A stretch of 64,000 bases of DNA from Pseudomonas sp. MRSN 12121 (GTDB taxonomy: Bacteria; Pseudomonadota; Gammaproteobacteria; Pseudomonadales; Pseudomonadaceae), in the NCBI RefSeq assembly GCF_000931465.1, contig NZ_CP010892.1, forward strand, positions 868,001 to 932,000, written 5' to 3'. Below the pieces are notes generated by a model. The model had not been told where the DNA came from. It searched no databases and saw only the letters and a list, made by a program, of their open reading frames with translations. The position numbers and the translations under genes are program-made. Position 1 is the first letter of the stretch, and each line of letters starts with the position of its first letter. Of this stretch, positions 40,082-48,942 are shown piece after piece.

Positions 40082-40409
40082 GAAATTCGACTGGTGCCCG
40101 AAGATTGAGGCGGTCAGCGCTCCAGAGTATCGCGTCAGGTCCTCCAAGTTTGGCGATGGGTATGAGCAGGTCGTTGGGGAGGGGGTCAACAACCGCGTTG
40201 ACTCTTGGCCCCTGACGTTTGTCGTCAAGGAGGCAGTGGCGTTGCAGATTCAGGCCTTTCTGAACAGGCATGGCGGCTTCAAGTCCTTCCTCTGGACGCC
40301 GCCGCTTGGCCAGGTCGGCTTTTATCGAGGAACGGCACCGACCGTCAGCCCGAACGGGGCAGGGATGTACACCCTAACCACCACATTCACCCAATCCTTT
40401 CATCCATAA
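40071..40409 (+). CDS. Minor tail protein M-like
   Basis: The 112-residue protein has VEKFDWCPKIEAVSAPEYRV and SSKFGDGYEQVVGEGVNNRV, with WTPPLGQVGFYR later. This is the lambda M family, a tail-tip hub component. It overlaps the tape measure by 11 bases. Confidence 0.9.
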   Translation: MAVEKFDWCPKIEAVSAPEYRVRSSKFGDGYEQVVGEGVNNRVDSWPLTFVVKEAVALQIQAFLNRHGGFKSFLWTPPLGQVGFYRGTAPTVSPNGAGMYTLTTTFTQSFHP

Positions 40410-40418
40410 GGGGCAACC

Positions 40419-41168
40419 ATGCCACTGATCAGTGACATCCAGGTCCTGGAGCCGGGAAGCGAGGTGCTGCTATTCGAACTGGATGGTTCCGAGTACGGCG
40501 CGGATGTGCTGCGCTTCCACGGGCATGCGATCCCGCACTCGCCGGAGGAGATCATCGCCGCCGGCGCCGATGCTGACCAACTGCCGGCGAAGGCGATCTA
40601 CTGGCAGGGCAATGAGTACAGCGCCTGGCCCATGCAGATCGACGGTATTGAAGCCAACGGCGACGGTACAGCGGTACGCCCTACGCTGTCGGTCGGTAAC
40701 GTGAGCGGGCGGATTACTGCGCTCTGCTTGGCGTTCGACGATCTGCTCGAGTTCAAGCTGACCATGCGTCACACGCTGGGGAGCTACCTGGATGCGCAGA
40801 ACTTCCCGGGCGGCAACCCGACGGCAGACCCAACCCAGGAGACGATCGAGGTCTGGTACATCGACCAGAAGACCAACGAGGACGGGGAAACGGTCAGTTG
40901 GGATCTGGCCAGCCCGGGAGACGTTGGCGGCGAGACGATCGGCCGCCAGGCCACAACTTTATGCCACTGGTGCCTCACCGGCGGCTACCGCGGCCCCAAC
41001 TGCGGCTACACCGGCCCATACCGTGACAAGGACGGGAACCTCACGGATAACCCTGAACTTGATGCCTGTGACGCGACGCCGGGCCGCGGGTGCATCCCTC
41101 GCTTCGGCGAAGGAAACCCGCTGCCGTTTGGTGGTTTCCCGGCCGTTTCCCTGATCGCACGGAGCTGA
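40419..41168 (+). CDS. Minor tail protein L-like, iron-sulfur candidate
   Basis: The 249-residue protein shows LISDIQVLEPGSEVLLFELD, ...YWQGNEYSAWPMQIDGIE, and a C-terminal domain with Cys clusters CHWCLTGGYRGPNCGYTG and CDATPGRGCIPRFGE. Lambda L binds an Fe-S cluster through four conserved Cys in this region. It forms the tail-tip hub with J and the T part. Confidence 0.9.
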   Translation: MPLISDIQVLEPGSEVLLFELDGSEYGADVLRFHGHAIPHSPEEIIAAGADADQLPAKAIYWQGNEYSAWPMQIDGIEANGDGTAVRPTLSVGNVSGRITALCLAFDDLLEFKLTMRHTLGSYLDAQNFPGGNPTADPTQETIEVWYIDQKTNEDGETVSWDLASPGDVGGETIGRQATTLCHWCLTGGYRGPNCGYTGPYRDKDGNLTDNPELDACDATPGRGCIPRFGEGNPLPFGGFPAVSLIARS

Positions 41169-41170
41169 GC

Positions 41171-41935
41171 ATGCGCAAACACATCTTGAGCGCTATCCAG
41201 GCGCACGCGGCGGCTGAGTACCCAAAGGAGTGCTGCGGCCTGCTGCTGGCCGTGGGGCGCAAGCAGCAGTACTACCCGTGCCGCAACGTCTCCACTGAGC
41301 CGAACGAGGAGTTCCGGATCGATCCGGAGGAGTACGCCGCGGCCGAGGACGTGGGCGAGGTGATCGGGGTAGTTCACTCGCACCCTGACGCCACCAGCCG
41401 GCCGTCACCGCGCGACCTGGCCATGTGCGAGGCTACAGCGCTGCCCTGGCACATCCTGAGCTGGCCGGAGGGTGACCTGCGCACCATCACGCCGGCAGGC
41501 AGCACGCCGCTGCTCAAGCGCCCGTTTGTGCATGGTGCCTGGGATTGCTGGCAGGTCTGCGCAGACTGGTACAAGCGCGAGTGGGGGCTTGAGTTCGAAG
41601 CCTTCAAGCGTGCTGATGGCTGGTGGGAAGACCCGGCCGGGCCAAGCCTGTATGAGCAGGCCTATGAGGCCGCTGGGTTCTACCAGGTTGATCGACCCGA
41701 ACGCGGCGACATGATCGTCATGGCGGTGGGGCGAACGGCACACCCGAACCATGCCGGGATCTACCTCGGCGCTGATCCGGCGCTGACCGATGAGGCCGCC
41801 GAAGTGTTCGGCCCGGGGCCATTCCTGCTGCACCACCTGTACGGGCGGCCCAGCGAGATCATCATATTCGGCGGCCCGTGGCTCGACAGGACGCGCCTGA
41901 TCCTCAGGCACAAAGATGCACAATCAACCACATGA
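41171..41935 (+). CDS. Tail assembly protein K-like (JAB/NlpC peptidase)
   Basis: The 254-residue protein has two enzyme-like domains. First a JAB/Mov34 domain with an acidic residue near the start (KECCGLLL) and HSHPDATSRPSPRD near residue 68. Second an NlpC/P60 domain with the Cys in AWDCWQVCADWY near residue 124 and His in PNHAGIYLG near 193. Lambda K has the same plan and may cut peptidoglycan during entry. Two cargo genes and a reverse gene follow before I. Confidence 0.92.
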   Translation: MRKHILSAIQAHAAAEYPKECCGLLLAVGRKQQYYPCRNVSTEPNEEFRIDPEEYAAAEDVGEVIGVVHSHPDATSRPSPRDLAMCEATALPWHILSWPEGDLRTITPAGSTPLLKRPFVHGAWDCWQVCADWYKREWGLEFEAFKRADGWWEDPAGPSLYEQAYEAAGFYQVDRPERGDMIVMAVGRTAHPNHAGIYLGADPALTDEAAEVFGPGPFLLHHLYGRPSEIIIFGGPWLDRTRLILRHKDAQSTT

Positions 41936-41960
41936 TGCGGCAGGGCCGCAGGAGAGAGTT

Positions 41961-42161
41961 ATGAATCAGCCATTCGAAGCAGCAGGCGATCATTTCATCA
42001 ACAACTGGTCGATCATCGTCGATGGTGGTCGGTTCGCAGGGATTGGGCTTGGGTTGCCCGAAGAATTTGGCAAGGAAGCGCAGGAGAAAGCCGACCTACT
42101 TGAGCGTCGGCTTTCGAGATTGGAAAAGGCGCTCGGCCTTGATCCTATTTGTGATGGCTGA
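41961..42161 (+). CDS. Small cargo protein between K and I
   Basis: A 66-residue protein starting at ATG 41961 after GGAGAG. It includes FINNWSIIVDGGRFAGIGLG and a leucine-rich C-terminal helix (RRLSRLEKALGLD). It overlaps the 3' end of an oppositely oriented gene by 17 bases. It is not part of the lambda tail order, so it is a moron-type insertion. Confidence 0.5.
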   Translation: MNQPFEAAGDHFINNWSIIVDGGRFAGIGLGLPEEFGKEAQEKADLLERRLSRLEKALGLDPICDG

Positions 42162-42372
42162 AGAAGCTGTTGATAGCTGTCACATCGGGCGCAACAGCGC
42201 CTGATGGATGAGTCTTGGCGAGTTCTACTGCATAAGCTTGAGCGGCCTCAACAGCCCCCGCGCCTTGCGTCTCTTTAAGCTGATTCGCCAGGCCTGAAAG
42301 TATGCAGTTCAGTGTAAGAAGAGATGAGCCGGTGTAGTTCAGAATCTCTTGGATGTTGGTGTCATTGCTCAC
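42145..42372 (-). CDS. Opposite-strand cargo gene in the tail operon
   Basis: A 75-residue protein starting at GTG 42372 with AGGAGG five bases upstream. The sequence is MSNDTNIQEILNYTGSSLLT, then ILSGLANQLKETQGAGAVEA. It resembles no tail protein. The strong ribosome site on the minus strand and its place between K and I mark it as a moron that can be expressed in the lysogen. Function unknown. Confidence 0.6.
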   Translation of the reverse strand: MSNDTNIQEILNYTGSSLLTLNCILSGLANQLKETQGAGAVEAAQAYAVELAKTHPSGAVAPDVTAINSFFSHHK

Positions 42373-42560
42373 ATCGACCTCCTAGGTCATAAACGCGCCG
42401 AAATTGGCGCAATCCCAGTCCTTGGGCTTGCAGGCAAGGGACTGGGGAATCCGTTGCGTGAGGGCGGGAGGCTACTACGGAGGGCGCCGGGGCGTAACTG
42501 GGGATTCGTACAGGGGTCGACCGGTGATATCGTTGACTCCTTTCCACAGGAGTGACCCGC

Positions 42561-42902
42561 ATGAGATTGATCGTAGGAGCGTTGGCTGTGGCGTTGTTGG
42601 CGGGGTGTGCATCACCGTCAGACCTCATGTCTGAAGCACCGGCAATTACTGTTTCTTCTGCAAAAACACCGAAAGCCTTAGCGCTCTGTATTTTCCCTGC
42701 GTGGCAAGAGCACAACTCTAATGCCAGTATGAGTGAAACGACTACCGGTTACCGTCTGGTCAGCGGCTTTGCCCAACAAACAGACGATGTTCTGGACATC
42801 AGCTATGCAAAAGCAGGGAGCGTGGCGAAACTCTATCAGCGGGTCGCATGGTCGCAAATCGGACGTGGGTCCTTGCGAGACTCAATTCAGAAGTGCAAAT
42901 GA
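42561..42902 (+). CDS. Phage-encoded lipoprotein in tail operon
   Basis: The 113-residue protein begins MRLIVGALAVALLAGCASPS, a lipobox LLAGC at residues about 12-16, so it should be lipidated at Cys16. The mature domain (ALCIFPAWQEHN, TTGYRLVSGF, DVLDISYAKAGSV) is compact and has two further Cys. Outer-membrane lipoproteins from phages often block superinfection. RBS AGGAG is about ten bases upstream. A terminator follows. Confidence 0.65.
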   Translation: MRLIVGALAVALLAGCASPSDLMSEAPAITVSSAKTPKALALCIFPAWQEHNSNASMSETTTGYRLVSGFAQQTDDVLDISYAKAGSVAKLYQRVAWSQIGRGSLRDSIQKCK

Positions 42903-42909
42903 ATACAAG

Positions 42910-42931
42910 ACCGCCGATAGGCGGTTTTTTT
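42910..42931 (+). terminator. Terminator after lipoprotein cargo gene
   Basis: ACCGCC-GATA-GGCGGT followed by seven T residues, 18 bp before the I start. Moron genes often carry their own terminator; this one separates cargo from I. Confidence 0.8.
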
Positions 42932-42948
42932 ATGAAAGGAGAAACGTT

Positions 42949-43533
42949 TTGGCCGCTATTGCTGAAATGACTACCATCAAGCTGTCGGGCTCTCTTGCTC
43001 GGAAGTTTGGTAGATCTCACGCTAAAAAAATCGATTCAGGCACATCACGCGAAGTCTTTAAAGCCATGAGCTGCACTCTCGAAGGTTTCGAGGCAGAAAT
43101 CAAAAGGCTTGCCGCTCTAGGAATGCGGTTCGCAGTTTTTCGAAATCGGGTGAATATTGGTGAAGCTGAATTGGATCTTGGTGGGACTCGAGAGATTCGA
43201 ATTGTGCCCGTTGTCGAAGGGAGCAAACGCGCTGGAGTTCTGCAGACTGTCGTCGGTGTTGTGTTGTTGGCAATTTCCTACGCGCTTCCATTTACCGCGC
43301 CATATCTGACCCCGGCCGGGATTGGTCTCATTGCCGGCGGCGTCATCCAGATGCTCAGCCCCCAGGTCTCAGGCCTGAAGCAAAGCGCATCCCCGGACAA
43401 CGCCCCGTCCTACGCCTTCGGCAGCGCCAAGAACACCACGGCCAGCGGCAACCCGGTGCCGATCTGCATCGGCGAGCGCCGGTGGGGCGGGATGATCATC
43501 TCGGCCTCGATCTACGCGGAGGACAAGGCATGA
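42949..43533 (+). CDS. Tail assembly protein I-like
   Basis: The 194-residue protein starts at TTG 42949 after AAGGAGA. It has MTTIKLSGSLARKFGRSHAK, FEAEIKRLAALGMRFAVFRN, VVGVVLLAISYALPFT (a hydrophobic loop) and SPQVSGLKQSASPDNAPSYA with FGSAKNTTASGNPVPICIGE. That is the lambda I family. It assists J assembly. The next gene starts in its stop codon. Confidence 0.87.
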   Translation: MAAIAEMTTIKLSGSLARKFGRSHAKKIDSGTSREVFKAMSCTLEGFEAEIKRLAALGMRFAVFRNRVNIGEAELDLGGTREIRIVPVVEGSKRAGVLQTVVGVVLLAISYALPFTAPYLTPAGIGLIAGGVIQMLSPQVSGLKQSASPDNAPSYAFGSAKNTTASGNPVPICIGERRWGGMIISASIYAEDKA

Positions 43534-43883
43534 CCAAAGTCACCTACAGCATCACTATCCATGACCTGCAACGGCTTGAGGACGGATTGATTTGCGGCGA
43601 CGAAGCGGTGGTGGCCGTTCTGGACAATGGGCGTGAGATCCATCACGAGCGCTTCATTGGCAAATGCACATCGCCAAGCGGCTACACGCGAAAATACCGC
43701 GACAAGGCAGGTCTTACCGCCGCACCGGTCTTTGGCAGCTGCCGCATGGGCTTCAGCCTAACTGGCCCGGCAAAGGCTCTTCCAAGCCACCCACAAAATC
43801 GTCAGATCCCAGCCGGTGAGAGCCGTAATCGACTCGATATTCTGGACCGCGAGATGCCGCTTCAGTCTCGGCCGCATCCTTAG
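43530..43883 (+). CDS. Small cargo protein between I and J
   Basis: The 117-residue protein starts in the ATGA overlap at 43530: MTKVTYSITIHDLQRLEDGL, ICGDEAVVAVLDNGREIHHE. The last 40 residues (KALPSHPQNRQIPAGESRNR) overlap an opposite-strand gene and look less protein-like, so the true end may have been altered when that gene was inserted. No function known. Confidence 0.45.
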   Translation: MTKVTYSITIHDLQRLEDGLICGDEAVVAVLDNGREIHHERFIGKCTSPSGYTRKYRDKAGLTAAPVFGSCRMGFSLTGPAKALPSHPQNRQIPAGESRNRLDILDREMPLQSRPHP

Positions 43884-43998
43884 ACGCGTAGATATCGACG
43901 AAATGCCAGGGTGAGGTTTGCACGACTCCCCAGCCCAGAACCCACCCCTCGTTGTCTGGGTCGGCAGGGAGATTTTTAGCAAGACTTTTAATTGACAT
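43753..43998 (-). CDS. Opposite-strand cargo gene between I and J
   Basis: An 81-residue protein starting at ATG 43998 with AGGAG six bases upstream. It has MSIKSLAKNLPADPDNEGWV, SPWHFVDIYASKDAAETEAA and EYRVDYGSHRLGSDDFVGG, which looks like a real globular protein. It converges with and overlaps the gene before it by 131 bases. Second opposite-strand moron in this tail operon. Confidence 0.55.
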   Translation of the reverse strand: MSIKSLAKNLPADPDNEGWVLGWGVVQTSPWHFVDIYASKDAAETEAASRGPEYRVDYGSHRLGSDDFVGGLEEPLPGQLG

Positions 43999-44090
43999 GA
44001 CCGCTCCTTGGTTGCGTGAAGGCTGAACGCTACTACCCTGGCGCGCTCTTGCGTTACTGGAATTTCATCCACCCTGTACAGCTACACAGG

Positions 44091-44112
44091 CCGCCCAAGA
44101 GGCGGTTTTTTT
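44091..44112 (+). terminator. Terminator before J
   Basis: CCGCC-CAAGA-GGCGG followed by seven T residues and the J ribosome site. It resembles the terminator before I, so each cargo block ends the same way. Confidence 0.75.
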
Positions 44113-44128
44113 ATGCCTGGAGGAAAGC

Positions 44129-47100
44129 ATGGGCGCCGCAGAAAAGATCGAGATCCACGGCGAGAAGGGCGGCAGCAGCAAGCCGAAGACGCCGACCGAA
44201 GCCAGCGATAGCCTGCGCTCGACCAACGTGGCGAAGCTGCTGGTGGCGGTGGGCGAAGGAGAGTTCGACGAAACTCCGACCGACTACGACATCTACCTGG
44301 ACAACACGCCGATCCGCGATGCCAGCGGCAACTACAACTTCCCGAACGTGAAGTGGGACTGGCGGCCGGGCTCCGTGGATCAGACCTACATCCCGGGCAT
44401 TCCGTCGGTCGAGAACGAGACCTCGCTGAACATCGAGCTGCGCAGCGATACCCCGTGGGTGCGCTCGATCACCAACACCCAGCTATCGGCAGTGCGCCTG
44501 CGTTTCGCTTGGCCTGCCCTGCAGCGGCAGGACGACGAGGGAAATGTCGTCGGCTACCGCATCGAGTACGCCATTGATCTGGCTACTGACGGTGGTGCTT
44601 ATCAGCAGGTGTACCCCGACGCCGTGGACGGCAAGACAACCACCCGCTATGAGCGCTCGCGCCGAATCGATCTCCCGGCCGCCACTACCGGCTGGCAGAT
44701 CCGCGTGCGCCGCCTGACGCCGAACCAGAACAGCAACAGGATCGCCGACACCATGCTGATCGCCGGTATCACCGAGGTGATCGATGCCAAGCTGCGATAT
44801 CCGAACACAGCGCTGCTCTACATCGAATTCGACGCCGAGCAGTTCACCAACATCCCGGCCGTAACTGTGAAGTGCAAGGCTCGGCGCTGGATGGTGCCGA
44901 GCAACTATGACCCTGTGGCCCGCACTTACACCGGCACCTGGGACGGCACTATGAAGTCGGCCTGGACCAATAACCCGGCGTGGATCACCTACGGGGTCTG
45001 CACCGAGGACCGCTTTGGCCTGGGCAAGCGCATCAAGTCGTGGATGGTCGACAAGTGGGAGCTGTACCGGATTTCGCAGTACTGCGACCAACTTGTGCCG
45101 GATGGCCTGGGCGGCCAGGAACCGCGCTTTCTGTGCGACATGAACCTACAGGGCAAGGCCGATGCCTGGTCGCTGCTGCGCGATATCGCCGGCATCTACC
45201 GGGGCATGACCTATTGGGCTCAGGGCCAGCTGGTGATGCAAGCGGACATGCCGCGGGCGCAGGACTTCGACTACGTCTTCACCCGGGCCAACGTCATCGA
45301 TGGGAAGTTCTCCTACGGCAGCGCGTCGGCCAAGACCCGGTACACCCGGGCCCTGGTCAGCTACGACAACCCTTCGAACAACTACGACACCGACGTCATT
45401 CCGTTCGCGGACCTTGGCCTGCAGCGCCGCTACGGCGACCGGCCGACCGAACTGACCGCTATTGGCTGCACTCGTGCCTCTGAAGCCCAGCGCCGCGGTA
45501 AGTGGGCGATCCTCAGCAACAACCAGGACCGCACCGTGTCGTTCAAGACCGGCATGGAGGGCGTGATTCCGCTGCCTGGGCATATCATCCCGGTCGCGGA
45601 TTCGCTGTTAGCCGGCCGTGAGGTGGGCGGGCGGATCTCGGCCGCGGCCGGCCGCGTGGTGACGCTTGACCGCAACACCCAGGCCAAGGCCGGGGACCGG
45701 TTGATCATCAACCTGCCGGGCGGCCGCGCCGAGGGGCGCACCGTGCAAAGCGTCAGCGGCCGCGCGGTGACGGTCACGGTCGCCTACAGCGAGCCGCCGA
45801 TCGCGCAATTGCAGTGGGCCCTGGATGCTGATGATCTGGCGATCCCGCTGTACCGGGTGTTGCGCACCAAGCGTACTGCTGAAGGGGATTTCGAGATCAG
45901 CGCCCTGCAGTACGAGCCCGGCAAGTTTGCTTTCATCGATACTGGCGCGCGCCTCGAGGAAAGGCCGATCAGCGTGATCCCGATCACCGTCGTTCCGCCG
46001 CCGGCAAGCGTCACCGTCGCCTCGACCTCGGTCGTGTCGCAGGGCCTGGCCGTGGCCACCATGAATATCACCTGGCCAGCCGTGAACGGAGCAGTCGGCT
46101 ATGACGTGGAATGGCGCAAGGACAGCGGGAACTGGATCAAGCTGCAGCGCACCGGGGCTACCTCGGTTGACGTGGTCGGCATCTACGCCGGCGCCTATGT
46201 TGCCCGGGTGCGGGCGGTGAGCGCCTTCGATATCACGTCGATCTGGAAGAACTCGAACCTGACCCAACTGAAGGGCAAGGAGGGGTTGCCGCCGGCGGTG
46301 TCATTCCTGACCCCGACGAGCCTGGTCTACGGCATTCGCCTTGACTGGGGCTTCCCCGCGGGCGCCGAGGACACGCAACGGACGGAGATCTGGTACAGCA
46401 AGACCACGTCGCAGGCTGACGCGATCAAGCTGGGTGACTTCGCCTACCCGCAGGCTCGGCACGAAATGCAAAACATCCTGGCCGGGGCGTCGTTCTTCTT
46501 CTGGGCGCGCCTTGTCGACCGCACCGGCAACGTCGGCCCCTGGTATCCGACGGGGATTGGCGTCAACGGCCAGGCCAGTTCAGACCCGACCGAATACGAG
46601 AAGCACTTCCTTGGCCAGATCACGGAGTCGGCCCTTGGGCAGCACCTGAGCAACCGTATTGATCTGGTCGACGGAGATGGCCCTGGTTCTGTCAACTCAC
46701 GCATCAAGGCAACCAAGGAAGAGCTTGAAGGGCTCATTGAACAGATCGTGGATGCACTCGAGTACGACCCGTCAAAGACTTACGCGGTAAACGAGATCGT
46801 CCGCCAAGGGCAGCACCTGTATCAAGCCATTACGGCTGTGCCAGCAGGCGCGGCACCGCCCAACGCTGCCTACTGGATCGATATCGGTACTGTCGCTCAG
46901 ACGGTGAACGCGCTCGCAACTCAGGTTCAGCAGAACAGCACAACCATCGCGCAGCACGGCAACGAGATCACTGCGCAGGCGTCCCAGCTAAATGCAGTGA
47001 AAGCCACGGTGAACGATCCTGTCACTGGCGTGAATGCTACGGCGACTGGCCTGAGCACTCTCAAGTCGACGGTCACAGCGCTGGACGGCAAGGTCACCAC

Positions 47101-47755
47101 CACCGCGGAGCGAGTGGACGGAATCTATGTCCAGGTCAACCCGGCAATGGCCGGCGAGGAAACCAGCTACGCCGGCTCAGAGCAAGGGTATGTCGGCGTT
47201 TGGTCGGTGCAGTCCGCTTTGATCGAGGGCGACGTGGCCACCGGTAAGCGCGTTGACGAAGTCAATGTGCAGATGGGGCAGAACAGCGCCGCGATTCAGA
47301 CGGTCAGCCAGGCCCAGGTGGCGCTCGACGGCAAGGCCTCGACGATGTGGTCGGTGAAGATGCAGGTTGATTCAAACGGTCGCTACATCGCCGCGGGCAT
47401 CGGTCTGGGCATTGAAAACCAGGGTGGTGTGTTCCAGAGCCAGTTCCTTGTGAGTGCTGACCGCTTCGCAGTAGTGAACGGCTTGGGCGGCTCGCCCTCC
47501 GCGCCGTTTGTGGTGCAGAACGGCCAGACGTTCATCAACTCGCTGTTCGTCCTCGATGCATCGATCACCAACGGGAAGATCGGCGGGGCGCTGTACTCCC
47601 TCGACTACGTGCCGAACACGACAGGCTGGATGCTGCCACGAACCGGCGCCTGGGAAATGAACGGCAGCAACGGTGCCGGGCGTCTGCAGATCAACAACAC
47701 ATCCATCAAGTTCTATCACCCGAACGGCGTGGTAGGCATCGAGATGAGCCTATGA
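44129..47755 (+). CDS. Tail tip protein J-like (host specificity)
   Basis: The 1208-residue protein matches lambda J: N-terminal hub (SLRSTNVAKLLVAVGEGEFD), Phage-tail_3-type hub (WITYGVCTEDRFGLGKRIKS), two fibronectin III-like domains (about residues 620-800), a carbohydrate-binding-like element YDPSKTYAVNEIVRQGQHLY near 880, helical stalk and a C-terminal DUF1983-like region (about 1070-1145). It contacts the host receptor. RBS GGAGG is six bases upstream. Confidence 0.93.
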   Translation: MGAAEKIEIHGEKGGSSKPKTPTEASDSLRSTNVAKLLVAVGEGEFDETPTDYDIYLDNTPIRDASGNYNFPNVKWDWRPGSVDQTYIPGIPSVENETSLNIELRSDTPWVRSITNTQLSAVRLRFAWPALQRQDDEGNVVGYRIEYAIDLATDGGAYQQVYPDAVDGKTTTRYERSRRIDLPAATTGWQIRVRRLTPNQNSNRIADTMLIAGITEVIDAKLRYPNTALLYIEFDAEQFTNIPAVTVKCKARRWMVPSNYDPVARTYTGTWDGTMKSAWTNNPAWITYGVCTEDRFGLGKRIKSWMVDKWELYRISQYCDQLVPDGLGGQEPRFLCDMNLQGKADAWSLLRDIAGIYRGMTYWAQGQLVMQADMPRAQDFDYVFTRANVIDGKFSYGSASAKTRYTRALVSYDNPSNNYDTDVIPFADLGLQRRYGDRPTELTAIGCTRASEAQRRGKWAILSNNQDRTVSFKTGMEGVIPLPGHIIPVADSLLAGREVGGRISAAAGRVVTLDRNTQAKAGDRLIINLPGGRAEGRTVQSVSGRAVTVTVAYSEPPIAQLQWALDADDLAIPLYRVLRTKRTAEGDFEISALQYEPGKFAFIDTGARLEERPISVIPITVVPPPASVTVASTSVVSQGLAVATMNITWPAVNGAVGYDVEWRKDSGNWIKLQRTGATSVDVVGIYAGAYVARVRAVSAFDITSIWKNSNLTQLKGKEGLPPAVSFLTPTSLVYGIRLDWGFPAGAEDTQRTEIWYSKTTSQADAIKLGDFAYPQARHEMQNILAGASFFFWARLVDRTGNVGPWYPTGIGVNGQASSDPTEYEKHFLGQITESALGQHLSNRIDLVDGDGPGSVNSRIKATKEELEGLIEQIVDALEYDPSKTYAVNEIVRQGQHLYQAITAVPAGAAPPNAAYWIDIGTVAQTVNALATQVQQNSTTIAQHGNEITAQASQLNAVKATVNDPVTGVNATATGLSTLKSTVTALDGKVTTTAERVDGIYVQVNPAMAGEETSYAGSEQGYVGVWSVQSALIEGDVATGKRVDEVNVQMGQNSAAIQTVSQAQVALDGKASTMWSVKMQVDSNGRYIAAGIGLGIENQGGVFQSQFLVSADRFAVVNGLGGSPSAPFVVQNGQTFINSLFVLDASITNGKIGGALYSLDYVPNTTGWMLPRTGAWEMNGSNGAGRLQINNTSIKFYHPNGVVGIEMSL

Positions 47756-48054
47756 CCGGCATGACCCTGAAAACCGCCGGCGATGTCGTGTTGGTGGATA
47801 TGACGATGAAGATCAGCCAGATGGTTGGCAGCGTGGTGACCGGCGGGGCCAATGGCTCTGCCTCGATCCCGCTGCCGCCGGCGGGCAAGACCATGTTCTT
47901 CATCGTCGTGCCGCTGGTGGACCTGCAGCGGGAGAAGGGGAAGCGGCCGGGGGTGACACTGTCCGGCACGACCCTTTCCTGGAGCTACTCATACAACACA
48001 AACGGCTGGGGCTACTTCTCGGCCAACTGCCAGATTTACTATGGGTACTACTGA
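47752..48054 (+). CDS. Small tail-tip accessory protein
   Basis: A 100-residue protein overlapping the J stop: MTGMTLKTAGDVVLVDMTMK, then a Gly/Thr-rich C-terminal part (YSYNTNGWGYFSANCQIYYG). It has beta-rich, aromatic composition typical of small fibre-associated proteins. Downstream of J in Pseudomonas lambda-like phages such proteins are common. No function assigned. Confidence 0.55.
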   Translation: MTGMTLKTAGDVVLVDMTMKISQMVGSVVTGGANGSASIPLPPAGKTMFFIVVPLVDLQREKGKRPGVTLSGTTLSWSYSYNTNGWGYFSANCQIYYGYY

Positions 48055-48929
48055 TGGTCGCGAGACTGGTTGTTACCAAAGACACCGAGGAGCTTCTGTT
48101 CGATACCAGCAAGATCTGCTACGGGCTTGTGAAAAGCGGAAACCTTGCCTTTATCGAGAACTGGGCCAGGTACTACCTGAGGTCCGCGCAGCTTGACCCG
48201 AGCGACGGCGCGAGTTGGGCGCCTGAGTCTGACCCGCAGCGCGGAGATCCCGCCTACGGTTTCACGGTGACGAATGCGCTATCGCCAATCGTGTTTATCA
48301 CTGGCCCTGGCTGCCTGAACGGGGTTTCCCGGTCGGGCAGCAGCATGACGTTCATCTACATCAACGCCGATGCCAATACGCGGTTCTACTGCTTTGATCT
48401 CATGGCCGACAACATCCCGGGCAGCCCCTACCTGAAGACGCGTCTCGAGGACGGCAGGATCTCGTTCAACTCGCTACAGCCACCCTTGAACGTGCTGGCA
48501 GCAGTCCAGGCGCCGCCGCCACCTGCACACCCGCCAGCATGGCCTGACTGGTGGGGGACAACCTACAGCGGCGGATACAACGTTCAGCGGCGAGGTCTTG
48601 TAGCGCCAAATTACTCCCCAGCGCTTGATAGTCGAGTAGACATCGGGCTGGCGGGCGAGGAGTACGCCGCCTATCTCCCGTGGGCCCGCTCTGCGGTTTG
48701 CTTGAATGGCAGCGCCGATACAGGGCTGACCGTAACCGTTTCTGAGGGTGCATACGGAAGGGTTGGCGGCATCAGTTTTATGTTCGGCGCAGCCGGAGCC
48801 ACAACGAAAGGAAATACCCCGTCAGGCCCCGGAACGCCGTCGGGAAACAGCTTCCGGAACATCCCGACGGATAGGTATCCAACGGCACTTGTGATCAGAA
48901 CTGCCGGCCTTCCATTCCCCTACCAGTAA
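48054..48929 (+). CDS. Tail-tip or fibre-associated protein
   Basis: The 291-residue protein begins MVARLVVTKDTEELLFDTSK and continues with ICYGLVKSGNLAFIENWARY and a beta-rich body with Pro-rich linker (VQAPPPPAHPPAWPDWWG). The start overlaps the stop of the gene before it. It is acidic and aromatic-rich. Function in receptor binding is a guess from position. Confidence 0.6.
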   Translation: MVARLVVTKDTEELLFDTSKICYGLVKSGNLAFIENWARYYLRSAQLDPSDGASWAPESDPQRGDPAYGFTVTNALSPIVFITGPGCLNGVSRSGSSMTFIYINADANTRFYCFDLMADNIPGSPYLKTRLEDGRISFNSLQPPLNVLAAVQAPPPPAHPPAWPDWWGTTYSGGYNVQRRGLVAPNYSPALDSRVDIGLAGEEYAAYLPWARSAVCLNGSADTGLTVTVSEGAYGRVGGISFMFGAAGATTKGNTPSGPGTPSGNSFRNIPTDRYPTALVIRTAGLPFPYQ

Positions 48930-48942
48930 TTGGAGCATTCAA

